DNA from: an uncultured Bacteroidota bacterium
GTDB taxonomy: Bacteria > Bacteroidota > Bacteroidia > B-17B0 > Aurantibacillaceae
Assembly (NCBI GenBank): GCA_937873155.1
Contig: CALMVZ010000027.1
Location: forward strand, 124,001 to 188,000
Direction of reading: 5' to 3'
Length of the DNA: 64,000 bases
Each line of letters opens with the position of its first letter. Position 1 is the stretch's first letter. The notes beneath the pieces are model-generated. The model saw only the letters and a program-made list of their open reading frames with translations. It did no database searches and had not been told where the DNA came from. This document shows, piece after piece, positions 35,469 to 43,416 of this stretch. The translations under genes were made by a program, and so were the position numbers.

Positions 35469-38414
35469 TCAGTAACCAAAAAGTTCCGGGAGGGTAAGCA
35501 TCTTAACTGTTCCGTATTTTTCAAGTGCTTTTTTATCGATCTGGCTTTGGTTACCAATAACTAATGTTGTAAATGGTTTTCCTTTGATATAATTCTCGTG
35601 AAATTTTTTAATATCTTCAAATGTCATTGAAGAAACTTTTTCAAAAATACCTTTGCGGATGTCTGTTGTATGGCCATATTTCAAGGCCTCTTCGTAATTA
35701 TAAAGTATCTCTGATTTAGTAATGCGTTCAGATTGGATCTCCTGGAGCACTTGTTCTTTAGCTGTAACAAAAGCAGCCGTTGCTTTGGGCATGTCATTCA
35801 AAAGATCACTCATGCCTTTCATGGCTTCAGCTAATTTATCAGATTGTGAACCGATGTAAGAGAAATTCTGATATCTCTTATTACGCTTATTCGGTTTCAT
35901 GTATTGCGAGAATGCAGAGTAGGCAAGAGCTTTGGATTCTCTCAGGTCCTGGAAAACCACACCACTCATGCTGCCTCCGAAATAACTGTTATATAATGTA
36001 ATTACAGGTAAGGTTGACTCATCGTAAGGACCACCGTCACTCAACATAACAATTTCAACCTGTTTCATAGGGTAATCAGTTGCAAGAACTGTTCCTCCGA
36101 AATTAATTTCTTTGAAATCATATTCAGGTGGAACATCTTTTAATTGGGGAACTGTTTTATGCGTTTCTGCCAGTTTTTTCTTAACCTGTTCTTCGGTTAA
36201 TGAACCATAAAATAAAATATGATGTTTGAAAGAGATCAACGATGTTATCTTATCCGTGATCTCAGTAGTTGTCAGTTTTCTTAATTCAGCGTCAGATAAT
36301 ACATAAGTAAAAGGATTAACTGCACCATATCTAGCGTAATTGATCATCGCGCCGTTCAGGATCACACCTTTGTTCAATTTATCGTCTTCACGTTTTTTTA
36401 TGGCATCTTCAATGTTATTCTTTAAAGTTTCTTCACTTAATTTCGGGTCCGTTAAAATAGTTTCAAATAATTCAAGCGACTTGTCAAAATTATCGCTTAA
36501 ACCATCCATTGTAATTCTTATTTTATCCGCTTCGAGCTCTGCATTTATCTCTGAACCTAACCGGAACAATTCTTTTTTCACTTGCGCCGGATTCAGCTTC
36601 GAAGTTCCCAGGTACGGAATACAATCCACAACTGTCCGCAATTGCTTATCATTCTTATAGCCCATTTCAAGAACATAAGTGATCTCAAAAGTGGAATTCT
36701 CATTATTCCGGGTATAATACAATGGTAAACCGGGTTTAAGTTCCGAATCAGAAACATCTTTTTTGTAATCGATATATTTTGGTTCTATCGGTTTTATTTT
36801 AGAAGCTAAGATATTCTTTACGAAAGGTGATGAATTCTCGCGGTCAACTTCAACAGGCGTAATAGAAGGTTTTTCGACTTTCTGAACGGTTTTATCTTCA
36901 CCCATGCGCTTATATACAATAGCGTAGTTGTTTGCGTTGTAATTCGCTTTGGCAAAGTCAATTATTTCCTGCTTTGTTATTTTAGATAAGCGTTCTGTAG
37001 CATTCACTGCATCCTGCCAGTTTAACTCATTTTTAAATGCAGCAAGCATGGCATGAGCTCTTGACTCATTATTCTCTAGTTCTTTGGTCTTTAAAAATTT
37101 TAATTCGGTAATGGCAGCTTCTAATAACCAATCTTCAAATTCGCCTTTCTTTAGCAGTTCAATTTGTTCTAAGATCAATTTCTCAACCTCTTCAAGTGTT
37201 TGTCCTTTTTTTGGCGAGCCAAAGAAAGTATGAACAGAATAATCTTTCAATACATAAGCGAAAGAACCGGCGTTCATTACTTTCTGCGCCTGGTTCAGGT
37301 TGATATCCAATAAACCAGCGCGATTGTTGAATAAGATCAGGTTAATGATGCCAAGCATATCAGCATCTTTACTTCCTGCGCCATTAAAGCGCCAGGCCAT
37401 TGCTAAATTATCTGCTTCCGGACCAACAACCTCTTTGCTGATTTTACTGGTAATGGGCGCCTCTTTTTCAAACTTATAATTTTCGTGAGGTTTAGCTGCG
37501 AATTTCCCGAATTTTTTTTCGATCTCAAGGATTGTTTTGTCAGGATCAAAGTCGCCGCTCATGATAATAGCCATATTATTCGGGACATAATTCTTTTCAT
37601 AAAACTTCATGATCTCCTTCATCGAAGGGTTCTTTAAATGGTCAATAGTTCCGATCGTTGTCTGAGTTCCGTAACTATGCTTTTGAAATAAACTGGCCAT
37701 CAGGGCTGACCAGGCTTTGTCATTATCGCTATCCAGTGTACGGTTCTTTTCTTCATACACTGCTTCTAATTCAGTATGGAATAAACGGAGGACAGGTTTA
37801 CGGAAACGTTCAGATTCAATTTTCAGCCAATTATCAATTTGATTATTGGGGATATCATTGATGTAAACTGTTTCATCAAAATCAGTAAAGGCATTTGTTC
37901 CTTCAGCACCCAGTCCCGCTAACATTTTATCATATTCATTCGCGATCGCATATTTAGCGGCAATACCTGATATACTATCAATGCGGTGATAAATTACTTT
38001 CCGTTGGGCTTCTTCTTTTGTGTTTCGATAAACTTCGTAAAGATCCTCTATCTTTTTTATCTGTTCGTTCTCTTTCACAAAATCTTTTGTCCCGAATTTA
38101 TCACTCCCTTTAAAAACCATATGCTCTAAGTAGTGAGCTAAACCTGTTGCATCAGCCGGGTCATCTTTACTTCCTGATCTGACGGCGATCATGGTTTGGA
38201 TACGCGGCGCATCTTTGTAAACCGACATATACACTTTCATGCCGTTGCTTAAAGTATAGATGCGTGCTTTATAAGGGTCATTTTGCGCGGTCTCGTAATT
38301 TAATTTTGGTTTTACGGAACCATCCCCGATAGGTTTTGCTTTTGGTTTTTGCGCATAAGCGGAACTTATTGCTACACAAAAAAGTGCTAATAAAATAATT
38401 CTGAATGATCTCAT
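35469..38414 (-). CDS. M16 family zinc protease (pitrilysin-like)
   Basis: A 981-residue secreted metalloprotease with a signal peptide (MRSFRIILLALFCVAISSAYAQ). The inverted zinc motif HYLEH is at 94-98 (ATGLAHYLEHMVFKG) with the distal Glu in the ELEAVYEEKNR region. Two M16 halves follow; the second lacks HxxEH, as usual for the non-catalytic half. A long helical insert lies at about 110-150. No sorting domain is seen, so the periplasm is the likely site. It is 14 bases downstream of the dnaX tau segment. The start at 38414 fits the signal peptide. Confidence 0.93.
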   Translation of the reverse strand: MRSFRIILLALFCVAISSAYAQKPKAKPIGDGSVKPKLNYETAQNDPYKARIYTLSNGMKVYMSVYKDAPRIQTMIAVRSGSKDDPADATGLAHYLEHMVFKGSDKFGTKDFVKENEQIKKIEDLYEVYRNTKEEAQRKVIYHRIDSISGIAAKYAIANEYDKMLAGLGAEGTNAFTDFDETVYINDIPNNQIDNWLKIESERFRKPVLRLFHTELEAVYEEKNRTLDSDNDKAWSALMASLFQKHSYGTQTTIGTIDHLKNPSMKEIMKFYEKNYVPNNMAIIMSGDFDPDKTILEIEKKFGKFAAKPHENYKFEKEAPITSKISKEVVGPEADNLAMAWRFNGAGSKDADMLGIINLILFNNRAGLLDINLNQAQKVMNAGSFAYVLKDYSVHTFFGSPKKGQTLEEVEKLILEQIELLKKGEFEDWLLEAAITELKFLKTKELENNESRAHAMLAAFKNELNWQDAVNATERLSKITKQEIIDFAKANYNANNYAIVYKRMGEDKTVQKVEKPSITPVEVDRENSSPFVKNILASKIKPIEPKYIDYKKDVSDSELKPGLPLYYTRNNENSTFEITYVLEMGYKNDKQLRTVVDCIPYLGTSKLNPAQVKKELFRLGSEINAELEADKIRITMDGLSDNFDKSLELFETILTDPKLSEETLKNNIEDAIKKREDDKLNKGVILNGAMINYARYGAVNPFTYVLSDAELRKLTTTEITDKITSLISFKHHILFYGSLTEEQVKKKLAETHKTVPQLKDVPPEYDFKEINFGGTVLATDYPMKQVEIVMLSDGGPYDESTLPVITLYNSYFGGSMSGVVFQDLRESKALAYSAFSQYMKPNKRNKRYQNFSYIGSQSDKLAEAMKGMSDLLNDMPKATAAFVTAKEQVLQEIQSERITKSEILYNYEEALKYGHTTDIRKGIFEKVSSMTFEDIKKFHENYIKGKPFTTLVIGNQSQIDKKALEKYGTVKMLTLPELFGY

Positions 38415-38428
38415 AAAGGATGATGGGT

Positions 38429-39079
38429 TTAATAATCTAACTCAAGATCTAAACGTTTTTTTAACTCGAGCAAAGAAGGATTCTTTTCAGCGAGTAATTT
38501 GAATTTATCAGAAGGTTTATAAGCTTTTGTGGTATTTTCTGCAGCCGCTTCTATTTTAATATCGAGTCCGATAGTGTTATTACTTAATTCGCGGCGGACA
38601 AAATCAAGAAATTCCTGTTTTGCAGTTGCGAGAATTTCTTTTTGCGCTTCATTGAAAATATTCAGTGTAACAAGATTGGTATCGCTGATCTCAATTTTTG
38701 CAGTTGTAATGGTAGTGAATAATTGCCTGTTGCCTGCTTCGTTTTTCACTAGTGCATAAGCATGAACAGTTTTCATCAATTCTTCACCGGTGAATGGTTT
38801 ATTTTCAAAAACAACCTCTTTATTCTCAGTAGCGATAGTTTGGTTTACAGAGGGCATATTCGCCTTTACAACTTCTTTTAAACTGAATTGCGCTTTTATC
38901 TTTAATTCTGAGAAAGGAACAATAGGTTTCTCGGCCGTCTTTACAATTTTCTCTTCTACATTAGAGATCTTGGTTGGAGTAGCAGTTGTTTGTGTTGTGG
39001 TTGCCGCGGTATTCACGGCCATGGTCTGCGTTGCAGACTGAAACGGATTTTCGGTTAACTCATTTTTTTTTTTCCGCAT
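38429..39079 (-). CDS. DnaX tau-specific C-terminal segment (out-of-frame extension)
   Basis: A 216-codon frame that starts inside the end of the dnaX frame and overlaps its 11-A run. It encodes a flexible Thr/Ala-rich linker, then a folded part (PFSELKIKAQFSLKEVV; EEKPFTGEEL-like helices) and a charged end (NPSLLELKKRLDLELDY). Linker plus small C-terminal domain is what the tau form of DnaX has for binding the polymerase alpha subunit and helicase. Joining the two frames would give about 590 residues, close to a full tau. The ATG at 39079 may never be used on its own. See the homopolymer feature. Confidence 0.7.
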   Translation of the reverse strand: MRKKKNELTENPFQSATQTMAVNTAATTTQTTATPTKISNVEEKIVKTAEKPIVPFSELKIKAQFSLKEVVKANMPSVNQTIATENKEVVFENKPFTGEELMKTVHAYALVKNEAGNRQLFTTITTAKIEISDTNLVTLNIFNEAQKEILATAKQEFLDFVRRELSNNTIGLDIKIEAAAENTTKAYKPSDKFKLLAEKNPSLLELKKRLDLELDY

Positions 39080-40184
39080 CGTTAACAGGTGCGGTATTGA
39101 TATAAGCCATTTGCATTAAGCACATCTCCACTAATAGGCGTGGATTTTTCGCAGATTTATAATTCACATCTGTCTTACTGATCAGCGCAAGGCATTTCAA
39201 TAAGAATGATAAGGAAGCGCGAGTAGCTTGCTCAGCGTATTTTGGTTTTAAGTTCTCGCTGATCTCTAATAATTGTACGGTTTGCGGGTCACGGCTCACC
39301 ATCACGTTACGTAGATGTTCGCCAAGTCCGTTAATGAAATTATGAGCATCAAAACCTTTTTTCAAAATATCATCAAAGGTCACCATGATCTCAGGTAACT
39401 TTTGCGTCATTAAGAAATCAGTGATCTTAAAGTAATAATCAAAATCCAATACATGTAAATTCTCGACGATCGCTTTATAGCTTAAATGATTTCCTGTAAA
39501 GGCCACCATCTGATCGAAGATAGAACAAGCGTCACGTAAACCACCATCCGCTTTTTGTGCAATAATATGCAAAGCTTCAGGCTCGAAAGTTACATTCTCT
39601 GTTTTTGCAATGTAAGCTAAATGATTCGAGATATCCTCATTCTTAATTCTATTAAAATTAAAAACCTGGCAACGCGATAATATAGTTGGAATGATCTTGT
39701 GCTTTTCAGTTGTAGCTAAAATGAATTTAGCATGCTTCGGCGGTTCTTCTAATGTTTTCAGGAATGCGTTGAATGCCGCGTTGGATAGCATGTGAACCTC
39801 GTCGATCACATAAACTTTATATTCTCCTAACTGCGGCGCGAAACGAACCTGGTCAACTAAGTTACGGATATCCTCAACCGAGTTATTACTCGCCGCATCT
39901 AATTCGTAAACGTTCAATGATTGTCCGCTGTTGAATGATGAACACGATTCACATTTATCGCAAGCCTCACCTTCAGGAGTAATATTAAAACAATTGATGG
40001 TCTTGGCGAAGATACGTGCGCAGGTTGTTTTACCTATACCGCGCGGGCCACAGAACAAATACGCCTGTGCTAATTGTTTGTGCGCAATAGCGTTCTTTAA
40101 AGTATTGGTAATATGCGATTGTCCTACAACAGTATTAAAATGTTGCGGACGATACTTTCTTGCCGATACTATAAATGTTTCCAT
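39060..40184 (-). CDS. dnaX: DNA polymerase III subunit gamma (DnaX, short form)
   Basis: The clamp-loader ATPase of the replicase. The 374-residue frame has Walker A GPRGIGKTT (46-54), a zinc module with C65, C75, C78 and C81, Walker B VIDEVH (126-131) and the arginine finger in LSRCQ (169-173). It ends KKK-stop in a run of 11 A, just after domain III, which is where gamma forms end. The tau extension continues in another frame. TAAATTTA lies 14 bases before the ATG as a possible -7 element. Likely operon: dnaX, then the M16 protease. Confidence 0.95.
   Translation of the reverse strand: METFIVSARKYRPQHFNTVVGQSHITNTLKNAIAHKQLAQAYLFCGPRGIGKTTCARIFAKTINCFNITPEGEACDKCESCSSFNSGQSLNVYELDAASNNSVEDIRNLVDQVRFAPQLGEYKVYVIDEVHMLSNAAFNAFLKTLEEPPKHAKFILATTEKHKIIPTILSRCQVFNFNRIKNEDISNHLAYIAKTENVTFEPEALHIIAQKADGGLRDACSIFDQMVAFTGNHLSYKAIVENLHVLDFDYYFKITDFLMTQKLPEIMVTFDDILKKGFDAHNFINGLGEHLRNVMVSRDPQTVQLLEISENLKPKYAEQATRASLSFLLKCLALISKTDVNYKSAKNPRLLVEMCLMQMAYINTAPVNDAEKKK
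39063..39073 (-). promoter_or_regulatory. Run of 11 A at the dnaX frame change (possible slippage site)
   Basis: On the minus strand the sequence is GCGG, eleven A, then TGAGTTAACC. In the first frame this reads GAA AAA AAA AAA TGA. Loss of one A (or gain of two) joins it to the downstream frame as GAA AAA AAA AAT GAG. A 6-bp hairpin (GTCTGC-AAC-GCAGAC, 39024-39038) lies 24 bases downstream. Runs of nine or more A cause transcript slippage in some dnaX genes (Thermus). Confidence 0.65.
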
Positions 40185-40309
40185 GTAGTGAGAATGATAA
40201 ATTTACGCTAATTAGGGCAATTAACAGGGACTTATAAGCCTCTAAAAAAGGTTAAATTATTCACAAACGGTTAATAAATAATCGTCTTAAACGTTAAATT
40301 AGCGACAGA

Positions 40310-41005
40310 TTGAAGCACGTTTATTTCATAATAGTTTTATTGATTGGTTCCTCCTCTTCGATACTGGCTCAGCAGCTTATCAAAGGTTTTGTAGTGGAGG
40401 GCGATAGTATTACCAAGATGCCTTTTGTTTACATCATCAATAAAACTACCGGGAACGGGACGATGAGTGACAATTCCGGCGCTTTTTATCTTAAAACGAA
40501 TCCTACAGATACCCTTTTGGTTTCTTTTGTTGGTTATGTGAAATTGAAAATTCCTGTTAGCCGACTGAAACCTAATGCAAATGGCGATGTAAGAGTAGTT
40601 ATGCGGCAGATCGCTTACAATTTGAATTCGGTTACTGTAAGTGCTTTTAAGATCAAGCCCTACGAGCGTGAGAAGATGGAAAAAGTGATAAGGGATTCAA
40701 AGATGAGGCCGATAAATGCAATGCAAAGCCCGATCACTGCCATGTACATGCAGTTCAGTAAAGAGGGCAAAGAGAAACGTAAGCTGGCCGCTATTTTTGA
40801 GCAGATCTTAATTGATGAAGAGGTGAACAAAAAAATGAATCCGGAAATACTAAGGAACCTGACCGGGGACGATAGTATCGATTTTGCAAGATTCCGTAAA
40901 TACTGTTTTTCATTAACTGATTATTACATTTTATCCCACGATGGTTATGACCTCTATTACAAGGTCATGGAATGCTACTACCGCTGGAAAGACGAAGGCA
41001 GATAG
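40310..41005 (+). CDS. Secreted protein with CarboxypepD_reg-like domain
   Basis: A 231-residue exported protein. It has a signal peptide (residues 1-20, ending SSILAQ) and then a CarboxypepD_reg-like beta-sandwich (IKGFVVEGDSITKMPFVYII, LLVSFVGYVKLKIPV), the module found at the N-terminus of many SusC/TonB receptors. The second half is helical and unassigned. No barrel follows, so it is a stand-alone member. The start is TTG at 40310. A terminator follows. Role at the cell envelope is unknown. Confidence 0.8.
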   Translation: MKHVYFIIVLLIGSSSSILAQQLIKGFVVEGDSITKMPFVYIINKTTGNGTMSDNSGAFYLKTNPTDTLLVSFVGYVKLKIPVSRLKPNANGDVRVVMRQIAYNLNSVTVSAFKIKPYEREKMEKVIRDSKMRPINAMQSPITAMYMQFSKEGKEKRKLAAIFEQILIDEEVNKKMNPEILRNLTGDDSIDFARFRKYCFSLTDYYILSHDGYDLYYKVMECYYRWKDEGR

Positions 41006-41044
41006 AGGCAAGTAGGTAGTAAGAGGTAGGCAGAAGGCAGTTAG

Positions 41045-41090
41045 AACCCTTAAAAAATTGTGTTTTTTGCATTAAACCTTAAGGGTTTTT
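41045..41090 (+). terminator. Probable Rho-independent terminator
   Basis: AACCCTTAA (41045-41053) pairs with TTAAGGGTT (41079-41087), then TTT. The loop is long (25 bases), so the structure is weaker than the others here. Confidence 0.55.
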
Positions 41091-41143
41091 GGTAGTCATA
41101 CCTATACAAATTTTACGTATTTTTATAGTATTAAATTAAACGC

Positions 41144-42892
41144 ATGAAAAAGTTTTTATTTTCAGTTCTGGCTTTAGCATCTTTTGTTGCTATGGCCGAA
41201 AAAAAGCCGAACGGTGATGAAAAAGTAAAATATCTTGACGCTACAGTGAAGTCAGGCGACCTTACTGTTATCAGTGAAGGGGCTTATGCAAATGATGCTT
41301 TTATTAAAACAAAGGTACGTTTCGAGAATAAGAACGATTATTTTGTGGTAGTGGATCCTTCTCAATCGTATTTTTATGCCGGTGGCGCAAAAATTTTTGC
41401 TAAAGAGAAAGAATTGATCATTTCGCCTAACGGCAAGAAAGCAAATACATTTGATGTAAAAGGCAAGAACTTGAACGGACAAGCGGTTTCGTTGATCATT
41501 GATGGTTTGAAGAAAACCGGTAATGAGAAAATGATTGCTTTTCCTGAAATTGTTGCTTCAATTAAACGGAAAGAATCTTTCAAAGGAATTGATCTTACAA
41601 TCACTGATCTTGATTACAGCAAGGATTTTAAACTGACAATGAAGATCAAAGTGACCAATGTAGATAATGACATCGTTATTTTAAATCCGAGTGTTATTGA
41701 AATTAACGAAGGCGGTAACACTTTGAACAACATCCGCAAGCGTACCAGCAGTTGGATGATCAAGAAGGGTGAATCAGAGAGCGTAACACTATTATTCCAG
41801 GCGACAAGTGAAGGAAGCGAAAAGAAAATGGTTTGGAATGATGCCTTAGTAACAGCAGCATTATTACCAATGGAACCTGTTGAAATTATTTTGGGAACAT
41901 CGGAACAAGTGTTGAAAGATTACCGTCCTTATTTAGTACCGGCACCTCCTAAAAAGGAAGAGCCTGTTGTGGCAGCAGTGAATGATAAATCCCGTGCTAA
42001 AGAAAAAGAAGTAAAAAAGAAGGAGCCAAAAGCTAAACCTGTTAAAGAAGAAAAAAAGGCAGAACAAAAAGACGAACCGGTTTTAGCGAAAGAAGAGAAG
42101 AACAATAAAGATAAGCGCTCAGAGATCGCATCGGAGGGTGATATGGCAGAGTTACATGCGGCAGATGTTGATTTCAGTAAAGGTGGAAAATTCTACGCTT
42201 TGTTAGTGGGTTGTAGTGATTATACTGATCCTTCTATTTCTGATCTTGGTGGTTTGCCGGTTACTGATGCAGAAGCGTTAGCAACTTGTTTAAAAAAGAA
42301 TTACACCTTCGAAGAGCAAAATGTACAAGTATTAAAAAGTCCGACGCGACGTGAATTAGTTATTGCTTTAGATGAGATGTCGAAAAAAGTAACACCGGAT
42401 GATAACGTTTTGATCTTCTACGCAGGTCATGGACATTATGAAGATGATAACGATATCGGTTACTGGTTACCAAAAGATGCTGAAGTAAGTAACTCAGCCA
42501 ACTGGTTATATAACGACCAATTAGTAGCAGCGATGCGTAAGATAAAATCATTACATACGTTATTGATCTCAGATGCTTGTTTCAGTGGTAGTATCTTTAA
42601 GAACCGTTCGATCAGTTTAGTGGGAGCGAATGATGTTATTAAAAAGAAGTATCAATTGCCAAGCCGTAAAGCGATCACTTCCGGAACTTTAAAAACTGTT
42701 CCGAATAAGAGTGTATTCATTAAATATTTGTTGGACCGTTTAGAAAAGAACAAAGACAAATATTATTCTTCAGCAACATTGTTTCAAGCCATTGAAACGC
42801 CTGTAGGAAATAACAGCAGCAGCTTACCTCAATTTGGCGTCATCCAAAATGTAGGTGATGAGGGCGGTGATTTTATTTTTATTAGGAAGTAG
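41144..42892 (+). CDS. Exported caspase-fold (peptidase C14) protein
   Basis: A 582-residue protein with a signal peptide (MKKFLFSVLALASFVAMAE). The first ~270 residues form beta-rich domains; a Lys/Glu/Pro-rich linker follows (~275-335). The C-terminal ~240 residues are a caspase-like domain (FYALLVGCSDYTD; catalytic His429 in YAGHGHYEDD; Cys479 in SDACFSGS). Bacterial C14 proteins include orthocaspases and gingipain-like proteases. Export argues against a role as a cytosolic suicide protease; a periplasmic protease or processing enzyme is more likely. The dyad is intact, so activity is expected. The TTG of the next gene follows after 8 bases. Confidence 0.88.
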   Translation: MKKFLFSVLALASFVAMAEKKPNGDEKVKYLDATVKSGDLTVISEGAYANDAFIKTKVRFENKNDYFVVVDPSQSYFYAGGAKIFAKEKELIISPNGKKANTFDVKGKNLNGQAVSLIIDGLKKTGNEKMIAFPEIVASIKRKESFKGIDLTITDLDYSKDFKLTMKIKVTNVDNDIVILNPSVIEINEGGNTLNNIRKRTSSWMIKKGESESVTLLFQATSEGSEKKMVWNDALVTAALLPMEPVEIILGTSEQVLKDYRPYLVPAPPKKEEPVVAAVNDKSRAKEKEVKKKEPKAKPVKEEKKAEQKDEPVLAKEEKNNKDKRSEIASEGDMAELHAADVDFSKGGKFYALLVGCSDYTDPSISDLGGLPVTDAEALATCLKKNYTFEEQNVQVLKSPTRRELVIALDEMSKKVTPDDNVLIFYAGHGHYEDDNDIGYWLPKDAEVSNSANWLYNDQLVAAMRKIKSLHTLLISDACFSGSIFKNRSISLVGANDVIKKKYQLPSRKAITSGTLKTVPNKSVFIKYLLDRLEKNKDKYYSSATLFQAIETPVGNNSSSLPQFGVIQNVGDEGGDFIFIRK

Positions 42893-42900
42893 TGAGTTAG

Positions 42901-43251
42901 TTGACTGTCGGTAGAAATAAACTGAGAGAAGACCTCGATCCTTTAAGTATTTTAAAATATAGTGAGGTTAAGGAGAGTTATTTGTCTGCCATTCTCTTTT
43001 TTCTTATTGCACTGTTAATTTCGATTGTTACCTTCTATTTCAAGTTACATAATCTATTATTCTTTTTTTGTTCTATGAGTCTGATTTCAAGTATTGCATA
43101 CTATCAATTAAAAAAAAGATATTGTGGTTCTTGTAAAAAGAAAATGAAGAGACTAGACCATGAAGAGGAAGTTATTTATTATTGTCATGGTTGCCGAACA
43201 AGAAATAAAGTTGATTTTCAGAACAGGAATGATTTCTTAATTGAAATCTAA
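42901..43251 (+). CDS. Small membrane protein with a zinc-ribbon end
   Basis: A 116-residue protein with two adjacent membrane helices (about residues 29-48 and 51-67) and a C-terminal cytosolic zinc ribbon (C-x2-C in YCGSCKKK and C-x2-C in YCHGCRTR, 18 residues apart). The only plausible start is TTG at 42901, eight bases after the caspase gene. Family not recognised. The base composition is more AT-rich than its neighbours. It may be co-transcribed with the caspase-fold gene. Confidence 0.6.
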   Translation: MTVGRNKLREDLDPLSILKYSEVKESYLSAILFFLIALLISIVTFYFKLHNLLFFFCSMSLISSIAYYQLKKRYCGSCKKKMKRLDHEEEVIYYCHGCRTRNKVDFQNRNDFLIEI

Positions 43252-43265
43252 CATTTCAACTTACT

Positions 43266-43300
43266 CAAACTCCCACCTTTCTCAAACAACCTCTGTGCAG
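43266..43300 (-). repeat. Duplicated 3' end of the ubiD gene
   Basis: On the minus strand this stretch reads RLFEKGGSLSKLKC-stop, matching RLFEKGGSLEKLRK near the end of the UbiD protein encoded just to the right (43.45 kb). About 27 bases are nearly identical (CAAACTCCCACCTTT core). The DNA between the copies includes TTTAACCGCAAAG, a short phrase that recurs reversed near 50.62 kb. It looks like a tandem duplication remnant. Confidence 0.55.
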
Positions 43301-43416
43301 CTCTGTTTCTCCGCTCCTCTGTGTTGAGCTAACGTAAAGTTTAACCGCAAAGCAGGCAAAGTTTTTAGCAAAGCACACTAAGAAAAATCTGTGTTAATCT
43401 GTTAAATCCGATATCC

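Noticed and set aside
35780-36001. Several plus-strand frames inside the M16, dnaX and tau region.
   Set aside because: They are shadows of strong minus-strand genes and have no family features.
41144-42892. The caspase-fold protein as an abortive-infection effector.
   Set aside because: It carries a Sec signal peptide and no defence genes (sensor, NLR, gasdermin) are near.
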